This document shows, piece after piece, positions 10,750-24,400 of a DNA stretch of 64,000 bases. Origin of the DNA: Branchiostoma floridae (Eukaryota; Chordata; Leptocardii; Amphioxiformes; Branchiostomatidae). The translations under genes and the position numbers were made by a program. Under the pieces are notes generated by a model. It was not told where the DNA came from. It did no database searches and worked only from the letters and a program-made list of their open reading frames with translations. The stretch spans positions 27,891,320-27,955,319 of the forward strand of contig NC_049982.1 in the NCBI RefSeq assembly GCF_000003815.2, in the 5' to 3' direction. Position 1 is the stretch's first letter. Every line of letters starts with the position of its first letter.

Positions 10750-13430
10750 TTCTAATGTGTCCTTGGTGGTATGAGCGTTCATTTGTAGAAAGTTGTCCTT
10801 TTGGTGGGTATAGGAGAAAGGTGGTCAGACATAGTCCATCAAATAAAACCGTTTAAGCAACACTTCGTTAACGTTATATGTACTGTTACTTTGATTGATT
10901 ATCGAGTGTCAGTGAACAGTTGTTTTCTTTGCCATACATTCAGCGTAAAGGCCAAAGAAAATTAGCACTGTGTTTCGGACTTTGACTTAAAAGACAACAA
11001 CTGCTGTATACGCCTGATAACATATTGTATATGGCTACCATGCTGGTCAATGGTTAAATAAAGATGCCTGTAGTTATAGTTAACAGTTATCTTTGCTACT
11101 TTTTATTGATTTACCAGTCAGACTGATCACATAGAGTCCTATGCGTATGTGCATTACGTTCTGGGACTGTGCTGGAGAGGCCGCCATTTGTCTTAAGTTT
11201 GACAGGCCGTCTCCACTGCTACGGTCCCACTTGCACCTGTGTTCGCAGGGAATGTAACACAAGCGGGGGTCCGAAGCCACCGATTTGTCCCAGTGGACTA
11301 CCAGATACCGACGGTACATCTCAGTGTCTTTACCGATAGGTCACAGCGTTATATTGTCACCGAATTGATTTTGAATGAGAGTGTAAAGAAACCCAGGGGA
11401 CCCGACTGTGCCCCAAATTTGCCAGCTAGACGCAGGCTGTATCACTCGGCCACGCAGGGGCCACGCCCGTTAGTGCAGAAAAAAAAACGCAAACTACTAT
11501 CCCAAAGGGCCTCTTTTTTTGCAAACGGAACCTTAGCATAAGACGGGCGCGTATACAGCTATACATGACACACAATATATATGTGTCTACCGCCCCCTTG
11601 AGATCGTCCGTGTACCAATCCTCAAGTTGGCGAGAGGCGACGTCCTTCTTGCGGTGAAGGCTGAACAGACAGCGGCTCCGACATTTTAAGGTCGATATGG
11701 GACTTAGATAAAGAAGATGGGCTCATCCGCGTGACTGATGGGTGTCAAGGGACATTTACTTGATAAGTACAAGGCTCCTCTGACGCGGCGACGGATTCAA
11801 TATCCATCAATCTCTCGAAAAAACAGAATTACTCAGGTGTACAAGCAGACTTTTGGGACAAGAAGCAAAGTTTTCAGTATGTTTGCTTTTATGCTTTTCA
11901 TGCAAATGTTTTGTGGTTGTACCGGCTGCTGTATTTACTAGGGGCACCGCACGGGGAAGTTAACGTGATTACCTAGCGGCAGAAATCAAGAAATGGAAGT
12001 ATTTGGTTTCGATATTCAATGATACCTGAAGGGTTTGTATATTATACAACTGTTGTGGTTGAATGCACTCAGGAATTGTTGATAACTTCACAAAATACTA
12101 ATCACATGAATTACAACACACGCCACCAGAACTTTCAATGGACAATCTATTTAGAAAACGGTTTCCTGTTTGCTATTTGCCTTGGCAGATCAGATTACTA
12201 GAATACGACACTAAAAAAAAATAGGAAATTATCTGTAACGATCGCCTACAGCAAACAGTCCTTTTTTTTTCTAGATTCGCAAATGTTAGTCGATGTCCCA
12301 AACTTTCTTGGATAGATTTCAAACGCATGCATAACGTTAACAACTAACTTTGCGAAACTCAAATGTAATTATTTGCACTTTAGTGTCCGGCTCAGCATGA
12401 CAATTAGTCCCCCGACCAGTTTCTTTATTTTCCCTTTTACAGCTTTTCAGTTCAAGGAAATGTTTCCACGCGCCATGTCCTCAAGTGACAATATAAGAAG
12501 AATATATCATCGACTTGGCCGCCACACACATACATCACACCCCATGAGCTTTACGGTAAATGCGTATTGACATGTTAGTATTAACGTTTTTTTTCTTATC
12601 CCCTTGGACTCCTTTCCTGCTTCGCCTCTCAGGAACAAAGCAACTACTGACCATGTCAACTAACGCTGTAGTAGCAAATAAATCATATCTTAAGCTTTCC
12701 CCATGGCTATCAGTCAACACTTTCTTGAGTTTTTCTCATCCAAAGTATGAAACAAAACTGATCCTCTTAGTTTTAAAAAGGAGCTAGGGGATCCACATAT
12801 ACATGACTTACTCTCCGTGCCAAGAGCACTCAAAAATCATGACCGTATACATGTGTAGAACACGACATAACAAAACAAGAAATTCTGCTACAGTTCAATA
12901 AAAAAACCGCCAGGGGGCCAAAAGTATAATCTTATACAAAATATCAAGACAACCTATACAGAAATTTTGAAAGGAAAGGAAAGTGATCCAGTTTTATCTC
13001 ACTGAAAAGCTAGTCTTTCACTAGTCGTGACAGAAAAGACAGACGCTATGTTCTGTAGCTACAGGTTCAAACAATTTCCCTACCTCTTTTCGGCAAGCAC
13101 AGCGAGTTTTAATGTTCACACAAAAATTCACATACACACATATACACAAGGGTACATGAAAACATAGGCTTTTTTGAACGGTAACTAAATCCACTTACTA
13201 GCGTTGTTCTAAGATATAGACAACTCATTTTTCAGCCGCAAAACTTGATACGCAGCAAATGTACCCTTTCTGAGTTAAGAAGTTGTGTGAAAGAAGATAA
13301 TTGACAGCACCACAAAAGCAGCATATAGCTCCTATCACTGGCGATGACATTGAACCTCGGAAATAATTTGTCACTTTTGGCAAGAATCCTCAACTCTGGT
13401 CACCACATGGGCGTTGATTTATTGAGTTGA
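10750..13430. other. Intergenic, no gene recognised
   Basis: Only short frames without family resemblance. Confidence 0.5.
11390..11470 (-). mobile_element. Possible tRNA-like SINE head
   Basis: The minus strand CTGCGTGGCCGAGTGATACA resembles a Leu/Ser-type tRNA D-arm (A box). The B box is poor (CGGGTCCCC). Low confidence. Confidence 0.2.
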
Positions 13431-13905
13431 TGATAGTGAGGATGGTATCCAGTGGTCATAAGCTTTGAGCAGAACATCTCAATCACAACAACTCCGCATG
13501 GAAGGAGACGCTTGTCGGAAGTGTGTGCCGAGAATACTTTAAATTTTCTGCAGCACACCAGTTACTCAAGACGAGTTCCAGTGGAGGGGCGGGTGGGGCC
13601 ATGATGCTGTCACGGAAAATAGAAAATTACTAAACACTTTACACTAAGTACTTAAAAATCATGATAACTTCTAAAAATTTCAAAATCGTCGTGGTAGTCC
13701 GGCTCGCAAATAAAGAAACTGTCAATTGAAGGTAAACCTTTATCCTAAAGAAATGGGACACCCCGTGCGGTTTCCAGGAAGTCATTCGAGGTAGCCGGAC
13801 CATTCCCTGCTTAGTCGGTGTACAATCAGCTTGAGAGTTGAGAAGAGCGCCAAATCTTGTATAATAAGCTTGGAACAGAGTATCTCAATCATGACTACTC
13901 CACAT
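13431..13905. repeat. Dispersed repeat pieces around a LINE fragment
   Basis: AACATCTCAATCACAACAAC with CTTGTCGGAA at about 13470-13520 reappears, diverged, at 13868-13912 and 14219-14270. These look like copies of one unnamed repeat flanking the reverse-transcriptase fragment. Confidence 0.4.
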
Positions 13906-13907
13906 GA

Positions 13908-14183
13908 GTGAGGAACTCCACTCTGTACGGTGACCTCCCTAGACTCTCTCATAAGATCAGGAAACGGAGGATGGCGCTGGCCGGACGCTGTGTCCGACAC
14001 ACAGAACTGGTAGCCAATCAGCTGATCCTCTGGGACAGAAGGAAAGAGAAGAAGGGTCAGAATGCGCACAATCTTCATCAACAACCCAAAAGGGATACCC
14101 AAATTAGCAACATCACAGCAGAGCTTCGCTCCCTCATGGAGGGCAAGGCTGAGTGGAGAAGAAGGATCCATTGCGACCCGTGA
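13908..14183 (+). mobile_element. Non-LTR retrotransposon C-terminal fragment
   Basis: The frame gives LYGDLPRLSHKIRKRRMALA, then GRCVRHTELVANQLILWDRR and TAELRSLMEGKAEWRRRI. This matches the usual end of invertebrate LINE reverse transcriptases (LYG.LP..S..I..RR..LAGHC.RH.E....LVLW ... ELR..M.DR..WR). The fragment is truncated at both ends and flanked by repeated AACATCTCAATCAC-type sequence. Confidence 0.7.
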
Positions 14184-15118
14184 TGGCATCCCTGATGTCC
14201 ACGTTCAAGGTCAAGCAAGGTACTCCACATGAAAGTAGACACTTGTCGGAACCATGTGTTTCGAATACTAAATATTACACGTATGGTACAAAACTGAATT
14301 GAAAGCTGATATGGCTGCAAATTGGAAAGTATTGCAGCTCCACTGAACCGATATTGCTCTCAATATTATTGCATGATTTTTCACGTCTGATTAGCCACAC
14401 AAAATTGCAAACATGTTGACGTAAAATCAAATTCCAGGGTGAAGAAATGATTTCTTGCAAAAAAATTGCCTGACGTAAGAGAAGTGTTGTCCTCCAGCAA
14501 GTCAATGACTCCCAGCACATATCAAAATCATACATTGGCTGGAGGTATCATGAAAAGTCACTACAAGCCTAAGCTGGAAAATATTGCCAAGGTGAATGGG
14601 CGAAGAGAGTGCTTCCAGAAGCTTGTGACAGGCTATCGCCCCGTCTACAACAGGTCATAGAAGTCATGGATGCAGCAAAGGCTACTAAAGACATGCCTGT
14701 ACAAGCCCTCATGTAGGGGTTGAATAAGTTTGCAACCTGATTTATATGTGAAAGTTGCAATTTTGGACGGTCTTTGAAACACAATATTGACCATTTGCTT
14801 CGGTAACCAATTGAAATGAATATGGAATACTTGGATGATTTAGAATTAGGCTGCAGTTGTAATATTTCTCATTCTGACAAAGTACAAATGAGTCAAGGCT
14901 GATAAGTGATATTGCATGACACTGTAAAATAGCCCCAAGCGTTTTCCATGCACTGAACTTCAAATGAACTCCAAATGACTTCAATGGTATCAACTTCCAG
15001 GCACCTTTGACCCGCTCCTGGCATCACGTGACCGGGCAGCTGGTACATGTCAGGAGTGAGTAAGTCAGCTAGCTACCTGTCTAATCTTTTAGCTTCCACT
15101 ATATCGTCCTTACATGTA

Positions 15119-15326
15119 TACCCCTGTCACATTATTCACGATCTTCGGGCGTATCGATGGAAGATCGGCCATATATAAGATCGACAGAGGGTTGCGCGTA
15201 TTTTTTCACCTGAAAACCATCCCTGTCACATGTAAGCCGTGTACAATTGTTGTCCAATAAAGCGAGGCTCGGGCGATTGCCACAGAATCGTCGTCCGATC
15301 GATTTTCGCCAAATGTGTCAGGGGTA
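15119..15326. mobile_element. MITE-like element, 208 bp
   Basis: TACCCCTGTCACATT (15119) and its near-complement AATGTGTCAGGGGTA (15312-15326) bound the segment. A third partial copy of CCCTGTCACAT is inside (about 15220). Confidence 0.6.
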
Positions 15327-15755
15327 TTACACTCACGCCACCCGAGCAGTTTTGTTTTATATCTTGCCCCGCGACCAGATTTCTTTAAAAGCTATGATCG
15401 TGTTTTTGGTGTTGTATTAGAGTTTACATAACTACATACATACCAATACAAACATACAAGTAACGCTTGCTACCGATGGAAAGGATTTGAAGTCATTGTC
15501 AAAGTTAGACAACCTATTCTAACTTAACACTTGTGGGGCTGCGCTGTTTCATGTGGAATCATGGCGTAAAAACTCACACTAAAGACACAGGCATATTTCG
15601 TCTCTTTCCATTAGACATTGAGTAAGAATTTGCAATAAACTTATAATATCATCATTTAGCAAGTAAGGGTGTGATGTAGGCGGCTCTTCGACTCATTGGT
15701 ACTTGTATATGTTGCCACCTCTAGACCTGCCACTACAAGCACCCCCCTCCCATCG

Positions 15756-15811
15756 TACACACACACACATACACACATACACACATACACACATACACAC
15801 ATACACACATA

Positions 15812-15852
<41 letters not shown>

Positions 15853-15858
15853 ACATGC
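15756..15858. repeat. (TACACACA)n / (CA)n microsatellite
   Basis: Regular ACACACAT octamers grading into a pure AC run. The long Cys/Val frames on either strand here are repeat artefacts. Confidence 0.95.
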
Positions 15859-16040
15859 ATGCAATTGAGCACATAAAACCCGATGTCAGCTGGAATTTGC
15901 GCCACTGAATATGAAAATGCAGCGACCAGCTGTGGTAATGTTATTTTTTTTATGGAACACTGAGGTTTGTCTTGTATTGTTGTTATGCAACAGGTACGCA
16001 GGCGTTGTCCAAGTTCGAAGGGAAAACATTTTTCAGCATC

Positions 16041-16415
16041 AGGCCATGGTGATTTGATTATTTGGATAAGATCCACGCGAGCATCAATTTTCAACTGTTT
16101 CCAAAAATAATCATTCAATCACACTGTAAACAACTATAAAATGAGCATATGTATACGTATGGCGTATGGAAAACCGATACTAAATGTTATTGAATGCAAA
16201 TGTTAATTCCAAGGTCAAAAAAGAAGATGTAACGGAACAAAAATTAAGACCGTTATTTGATATGCCATATTCCATTGTCCTTTTCAACCGTTTTGCCACA
16301 TAGATTTTCATACTGAAGGCAATTTTTGGGGTCCAAACTTTATTTTGATTCGTATGCTCGCATCAGTTTTGGGATTCCCTAATGATATTATTCATATTAT
16401 TGTACCAACATGACC
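16041..16415. mobile_element. MITE-like element, family 1, second copy
   Basis: The left end AGGCCATGGTGATTTGATTA and the inverted right end (ACCAACATGACCA, about 16403-16415) match family 1. The interior (about 16160-16290) is similar to positions 55-165. Confidence 0.55.
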
Positions 16416-16429
16416 ACATATACTTCTAG

Positions 16430-19400
16430 TTGAGTCTTGTGTACAATTTGACTTATATATTTCTCTATTTCTAGAATAAACTTGGCGACTCGATTTCGAA
16501 GGACTTGAATAATGGTCGTCGTTTCATAAATATGATTTTTGGGGAGGGGGCGCCATTCTCACAAAAACGTCCTCGATGTGTCCTTCGCATGACGCCAGGG
16601 GACCAACAGTGATTTCAACATAGTGTCATTAGCGATGGAAACTTTTTCCAACAGGGATTTATCGATTAGGTTATAGAAGGGTCGAACCATCCCCTTGAGT
16701 TCTTAATGTCTTTATGAGTAGGATGAACTTGAGCTCCATGGAGTCTAGTAAGTCTTGATGAGTCGCCCTTTCTTGACAACTCAGGGTCTAGCAATCTGTC
16801 ATAAAAGACAAGCCCAAGGGCACTTCTGTTACACAACGGAGCTTCGTGTATGTCTTGTCTGATGTCTGGAGACAAGAAGACAGGAATTCATAAACACTGA
16901 CAATCAATAAACTTTGATCTATGCTGCCTGTAGATTCGGCACATGCTTAGCTCATCCAAAACCTTGACAGATGTCAAAGTATAATATCCTTTCCCGTCTA
17001 TTGGTTCCAAATGATGTGTCAGAAAAAAAATAGTTTGCAACAGGCCAAATTTTGATGCACATGTAACGGAAGCGCTTTAAAATCCTACTCAAACTAGACA
17101 ACAATTTCTGTACATGCCTGATAACACTTTGTAACTGGCCATGGAGTATCATGATGGGCGAGTGTTAAAAGGTGTCTATAGGTATTGTTAACAGTTCACT
17201 TCGTTACTGATTTTTGCTGAATACAAACAATGCTCCAGCCAAAATGGTTCCTCTAAGTCCTGCAAATATGTACATGGCGTTCTGGAACAATGCTTCTCTA
17301 AATTATCTAAACACACTGTCTTTGGGGAAATAATGTATCTTACCAAATCCATCTAAACGTTTTGTGCTATAGATCTTTTATCTGAAGAATAAGTAAATTT
17401 CATTTTTATTAAGAATCATATCGATTCCTTTGTGTTTTATGATTTCGAAGCAGGGTTATAAGTCAGGCTTGTATGAACTCTTTTTTTAGTATATACTGTT
17501 GAAAGTCAGTGCTGCCAGCAATACATGAATTCTCTATTGTTGATATTTGACTGCTTGCATATGGGATTCAATTCTTTAGAAATTTTGTGCTTAATGAATT
17601 GGAAAAAGGTCTAAATGACAATGGTTTAGGAAAAAGTACAGCTCAAAAAGTCGTGGGTGAACTTGCTTGTGATTGTTTATGTTTACTATTCCACCTTCAA
17701 TTGGTTGAAAATACACGTTACACGTTACTTTCTTTTGCGTCGTATACTATAAATAGACTATAATTTTACTAATAACAATATTTCTTATAGAGCGATATTT
17801 TGAAATTTTCTAATGTTGTGTTGGGGAATTGTTCACGTTATTTCACTTTCTTCTCTCTCCTATATGCCATCGAAGTTGTTAAGATTACTAGTCAAAGAAA
17901 TGGAGAAAATATTAGAGTTTTTTTTACCGTCAAGTAAGAAACCAAGAAGCAAGAAAAGCTTGATATAAGTGAAATATATTACCTTCTCCCATAGTGACTC
18001 TATGTTGATGGTTCAACAGCGACACCTTGTAATGTTCACTAGAACTGCAATGGTTAACGCTATATCAATCCAGATATTAAGATGTGTTCGTTCTGCGTTT
18101 CAAAGATAGTATATTACATTTGTGGTATACAAATGACGTCAGAGGGACTCTCATAGTGTGACCTTATGCAAATACCCTCGGACTTTTATTTCATTTTCTT
18201 TTTCATTTCCGTCTTTAGAATGATTTTATGAGTTTTTTTTTGTCATTAGTTTACCAAAACTGTATATTTTGGCAGCTGTATACCATAGTATTAGTCAAAG
18301 TCCTATTTTAGCGGATGTATTTTGGGGACTGGAGTTAAATAGGCTTTTTTTACAGGAAGAGTCCATTCTTACCTGGAGGGGGATTTTTCAAGTTCAGTTT
18401 TCAAGTGATTTTGGACTGGTCTATTTTACTATTCAAGTCCATTCATACATGGGGACCTTTTCTTTCTAAATTCTATTTTGAATTGGGTTTCTTATACAAA
18501 ATGCACTTTTTTTCAGTAATGCAACCTTCAAATCCTGCCAAGAACCTGTGTGCCTTTTTCTGTGTTTTGTATACTTAGTTGCACCCTGCTGGTACTTTTC
18601 ATGAAGCCTGAAGACAGGTGTATCAAGTGACTCACCTTTGTTTGTGCTGTTGTGTGTCTAAACATTGACGGTGGCTCTGTATACCGGCAGTAACCATAAC
18701 ATGTTATGACTGGCTGGATAGCAAATATTATATTTGAAATCAAGTAAAGTGTGCGCTCTGAAACTGCAGTTTGCCACAGGACATCCATAGGTACATTGAT
18801 TAGTTTTAAACGTAATGTGGTCGTTCTTCCAAAACACTCTGGCAAATGAGGTTGAATACACATATGTGGGAAAGTAGTAGTTTACCCTATATATGCCTGA
18901 CACATCCTGTACCGTTGAGAACATGATCACGAAGCTTTAAAAACAGTGTCAGTTTTCAAGGTAACCATGTAGACATGACGAGTGCAAGTAATATCCATTT
19001 TGTCTGTAACAGCTGCCGTTTCTGTTCTTGTACACATTACGCAGCCTTTGCACATTGTGATCTCTAACGTTAGTTGTTGAAGGGAGCTAACTTCACTTCT
19101 CGGTTTTAGTCTCGTATTTAGTCCTTGACCAGTTAAAGCACAAAACGGCGTTCTGATAAGCGGCCCACACCACACAGGTAAACACACTTAAACACACAAG
19201 CGCGTTATTTGTTACAAAATACTGTCGCGTGACTTTACTGAATGCAATGACGCAGACAGATGTCAAAGGTTATACCGTCGCCTGGTAACAGCCTGGGGCC
19301 CAGAGAAGGTGGAGTCCGCAGAAACACCTATCGTGGTTGAACACTTTTCCCTTAGAGGCGTCCTGTTGTTGAATGTATATTTAGGGTGTAGGGCTGTAGG

Positions 19401-21100
19401 CCCACTTGCAAAGGTAAGATTAGAGGTGAGTTACCTGTACAGAAAATCCAGGTATCTTATTATCTTTGCTAACTTGTGAATGGGCGATACTAAAAACAAT
19501 GGTCCAAACAAAGGATTCTGTTTGGTGGGGTATCTGACCGAAGTCCATTGACGTTTGAGACCCCATCCGAGTCATGTAAACAACACTAACCGCCACTGTT
19601 TTAGATAAAGTTTGACTTTAGAAGCCTTTTAAAATGTCTTTACTTCATTCTTATTCTTTTCTTGGATCTGTAATCTGTTTATTTTCGAATCAGTCCAATT
19701 TCCTATTCCACTGATTTTTTCAGGTTCCGGTTTGGACCGGTCCAACAAGAAAAAACGGTTTTGTACCGGTGCACTTCACAGATACCACCCCTAGGTAAGA
19801 TAGTTACCTCTTTCGAGTAGGCTGAAATATAAATTTATTAGCGTTTTTATGTGTGCCTGAGTAGCATTGATTATGTGAATGAACAGCATAACTCGGGAAA
19901 GCCTGGATAGATTGTCTCAGATTTGGTATGTAAGATCTTGATGAGAAAAAGAAATGGTTATATTCCAGACTCCCTAGCGCCTTGTTTCAGTACTGCAGTG
20001 GAACGTCTAGTTTTGATACATCAAACTGTAGTCGTAATTTTTTAGTGGTAGATATACATGTAGCTCCCTTGGGGTAGAGAGTAAGTGGCTTCGGTTTGGC
20101 TCCCCTAGCGGCTTTATGGAACTGCAGGGGCCGGTTAAGTTTCTTTAAAAGAGAAAAACTCAAAAAGGGGGTGACAAATCGTGATGATTTTTAACATGAA
20201 AAAAAATGTACATTAAGTCATGGTTCATGATGTAGTAGGTAGTAACGCATCAGACTAGATTTGCAAAACCAAATTTTCAAACTGATATGAGTTGCATGAT
20301 ATGACTATTCAAACACGTGACATATCTAACAGAGAGAGAGAGAGAAGAACGGTGATAGATATAAATATTAATAAATATAAACATTACCATTGAGTACTAA
20401 TTCACAAACTTTAGTAGGAATATGCTATGATTCCACAGTGGAAATTGACCGGAATTTCATACGTTTGGCATTTGGAAATTACGTGGAGGTGGGAATTGTT
20501 TAAAGTATGATATATTTTACACATCTTTTGTTATCTGAGTGGAAAAGATAATCAAATTAACTGATGCAATATCATGTAAATAATGACCTTTTTTACATAA
20601 TCAATAAGAAGTAGTTTTGATACGGCAGTCGCTAAAGTTAAGATCATTTTGTGAAGGTTAAGGTCCTGGGACTTTAGCGATTAAGATATTGGTATGCAAT
20701 ATATAAGGCAACATCGAAACAGAGCAATCTATATTACCCTGGCATCGTCAGAGGTTTTTGAAGTTGGTATTGCGGTAGAATAAACCAAACTTTAGTACAG
20801 TATGTACAATGGTATGAGTAGAAAGCCGATATACAAAAAAAGGAGCACTGTATATGCCGTTCCTGCTTGTACTTCCAAGTTTTTGGCAAACAAAAAAAAT
20901 ATGCGAAAATATTGTTGTGTGCCATGAGATATTTTGCACGTACTTGTATTTATTGCTGATTTGTATGTCAGGTTACTTTTAGGCTGTTGCTTTTATCAGT
21001 ATCATCATAAAAATATCAGTATAAATAGCACAAACTTTAACCAATGTGGAACATAAGATGCATGTATGTTTGCTTACTTTCTTACCTCTTCATCCCATGT
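16430..21100. other. Intergenic, upstream of the CARD-TIR-ROC gene
   Basis: AT-rich; no convincing exon on either strand. A (GA)n run is at 20332-20345. The promoter and 5' UTR of the large gene should lie here, but I cannot place them beyond a possible UTR acceptor at 21101-21102. Confidence 0.45.
19715..19798. mobile_element. Fragment of a GGTACCGGT-rich repeat end (hAT-like?)
   Basis: GGTTTGGACCGGTCC followed by TTTTGTACCGGTGCAC and ACCACCCCTA. The reverse complement starts TAGGGGTGGTA, a form common at hAT MITE ends. Related pieces are at 1445-1475 and 8035-8095. Confidence 0.3.
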
Positions 21101-21134
21101 AGGACTTAAGGGTACTGCGTTCCACATTCAGTAA

Positions 21135-21423
21135 ATGATGGAGGAGAGACACGTGGAACTCCTTCGCAAGAATCGCGTGCAGATAGTAGATAATCTAGAA
21201 TTTGATGACATTCGATACCATCTCGTTGACGCTGGGATCTTGAATGATCCTTGGCATCTTGACAGCATATACAGTTCTCGAACACGTGCAGATAAAGTCA
21301 GAGCTTTGCTAGACATTCTCCCGACCAGAGGACCAAAAGCATTCACGGTGTTTCTGGATGCCCTGAAGGACAGCTACCCTTACCTAGCTTGGATCTTGCA
21401 GGATGAAAGCCAAGAAGTAGAAG
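21135..21423 (+). CDS. Exon 1: CARD domain
   Basis: Residues 1-96. The pattern is that of a caspase recruitment domain: an early LRKNR basic stretch, a hydrophobic core with VDAGIL, then DKVRALLDIL and RGPKAFTVFLDAL, ending near YPYLAWIL. CARDs are six-helix death-fold modules that pair with other CARDs to recruit caspases or adaptors. The start is the first of two ATGs and is immediately preceded by TAA in frame, so the protein cannot extend upstream in this exon. The donor is AAG|GTAATG, leaving one base (phase 1). An N-terminal CARD before TIR and ROCO modules is an uncommon arrangement. The domain call is firm; the binding partner is unknown. Confidence 0.88.
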
Positions 21424-24400
21424 GTAATGTAATCACACATCCAACGTCTTCAGACTAAATCAAGCATATTACAGCAGATTTTACCGTTAGAAATATTGCC
21501 AACGGTGACAGTTAAGGATCTTGCTCTTTAATACGTTTCGCGTTGTCCTTTATAATACTTAGTACATGCGTAAGCGCTAATATTATTACATAACAAACCG
21601 ATGGTCTTACACTTGAAGGCGTTTAAAATTTATATCCTAATAGATAGAATTAATTTTCTCTTAGAATCCTATCGTTTCTAATGTTTGAAAGCCCTATTCA
21701 TGTACATAGCGTTAAATGATAACATGTTTTTACATCCTCGTGTTTTCCTAGGACCACGTGTGTTCGTCATCCACGCAGGAGAAGACAAGGACTCATTTGT
21801 CCGCCCACTTGTCATCAACCTCCTACAACAGGGTTTAGCCGAGACAGACATTTTCTTTGATTACAGTTCCATCAAACCTGGTGACAACATCAGGGAGAGG
21901 ATACTTTCAGCGCTATCAAGTCAAACTTTAGAACTTGCTGTCGTTGTTGTCAGTTCATCATTACTTAACAAGCACTACTGGCCTAAATTTGAGTATGAAA
22001 CATGTCTGCGAAAAAGGAAACGAATATTCCCCATTTGGTTTGATGCAAACAATGACAACTTTAAGGCATTCAGTGAACAAGTCGGAGAGTACTCTCCCAC
22101 ATTGAAACAGCTCGTTGCGAGACGTGTGCAGAGAGACAATGTTCCTGCTGAGCTGCCAGGCATCGCTGCTGAGATCATACAGCAGCTCTCTCCTTTGGAA
22201 AGTGGCGTTTCGGACCCTGCAGGTTGGAAACAATTGTATCATGTGTAACACAGCTATTTTATCACTTGCATGAAAAATAGAGTCGTTTGTGGTGTTGGTA
22301 CGGCAGCAATTTTTCCCTTTTTTTGTATATGCCATGGTCTTGTTTTTATAGGTGGCAGATACCTTTTAGTGTGGAGGAAAAGTAGCATAAATTTGAGTCC
22401 CCTAGCATCTAGCCCTGAAACTGTTTAAATATGTTTAAATATTTCAAGGATAACTGAACGAAGTATCGAAAATTCGGCATTTTTACTATAATAGTGAAAC
22501 AACGAATTTTCTTGTTAATGGGCATTAAGGCATCCTAAGTGAGATGTACATACTAAGATGCAAATCATGAACATTTTTTGCATAGTCAATGAGGAACAGC
22601 TGTAATTCTAGTGCATTAGTAGAAAATGTAAAGCATAAAATTTATGGCAAGAGGAACAATGACAGAGAGCAAATAAGGGTCTACCTTGCAGAATTAATGC
22701 AAAAGTGGCATAATTCTTTTTTGTCAAATAATAGCAATTACGTAGTTAACGAAGTTAGCTAAAGGTGTACACCTTTATGCGTAGATTATATGCGTTATTA
22801 ATGAAACAAGACAAAAAAACTATAAATCTACAAAGGCTCTAAATTTTTCATATATGTATGAAGTCTGATAACTCTTTCTATTTTTGAAAGGTTCGCATGT
22901 GCCCATCGACCTACAAGGACCAGAGATGACAGAGTTGTATGTTAAAGCCTGTCGCGAGGGGTCGCTACCAGTACACAACACACGTGCCCAGGTGGTGGGT
23001 CAGTACAGGTCAGGGAAAACCTGCTTCATCAACAGGCTGATGGGAGAACCGGTCAGGCTGGACGAACCAATCACGGATGGGATCAATATCACACCTGATG
23101 TTCAAACCAAGGCATGGAAGCAGTCACGAGGTGAGGAAATAAAAAGGCGATGAAGACAATGTACTCTTTGCTGAAGTTTTAGTGTTGGGTATATTTTCTT
23201 TTGTTTTTAATTCTCATTCTCTTTCCAGTGGAGATTGATGAGTTCGGCGCTGGAATGGCAGGGCTGCTGCTACAGTCGCGACAGGAAACTGAGACCTCGG
23301 CAGGTGATACAGAATCTCCATCAGGTAAATCTCTATAAATTATGTACTGTACATGAGTGTGTGGTGTCCGTGTGGTAGTGGTAACGGTTGGAATAGATGT
23401 GCTGCTGCACATGGAAGATTGATGCACTTGCACATGGAAGATTGAAGCTGATGTCATCCATATAATCAAGTCAAGTGTGGCCTTACCGATACGTTGATCA
23501 GGAACATCTAACTTAGATTGTGATGCAAGAACTTTGATGTGAATTACGAGGCTATTCACAGAACACATCTGACTTCCGTCATTAATCCGTATAATTTGTG
23601 TCATGGCAGAGGACGAGAGTTACGAGTCCGTTGTAACGACAAGTAGTTTGATGCCGCGAGAGGAGAAGTCCACAGAGTCACCTGCGACGACTTCATCAGA
23701 TGATACTACACATCGTCTCGGCGAAAGCGAAAAGCTACAAGATACAGCAGAGGCGTCATTTCGACCGTCAGCAATTCCCAGCAGTGTCTCGGAGACCTTG
23801 AAGAGAATGCGGGATGCAGGCTTTTCGGAGGAAGACCTTGGGACTGCGGAATACCCACGTTTGTCTTTCTGGGATTTCGGCGGCCAGGCGACTTACTATG
23901 GGACCCACCACTGCTTCATCACACACCTAGGAATCTACATCCTCGTCATGTCTCTGCTGCAGAAACTGTCAGACCCTGTACCAAAACAGGACCACAAGGC
24001 TTCCGTGGACAACCTGAAAACAGGAGGGGGTACGTACTAGAAGAGGATACTACTTTATAGATACATGTCACACGCGTACATCTTACTAAATTAAAACGCG
24101 TATGCATCCTTGTATTGTATTTCATGGCATTATATTGGATTGCATTATTGTACTGAATGGCATATGTCGTATTGTTGCATTCAATGGTGTCTTTTTGTTC
24201 AGATTACTTGGACCACTGGCTCAACTCAATTCGCTCTCACACTCAGCATCAAAACACAAGAAAGCCTCCAGCCATCCTCGTCCTCACGCACAAAGACATG
24301 GTCTCTCAGGTGAGGTTATCACCTTCGTGAAAAATGGAGTTAGTATTGTATGTCTCTATCTCTCTGCGTGTGCTTGTCTCTGTTTGTATGTGTCTTTGCG

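Noticed and set aside
15656..16118. Frames rich in Cys and Val over the CA tract
   Set aside because: Translation of a microsatellite.
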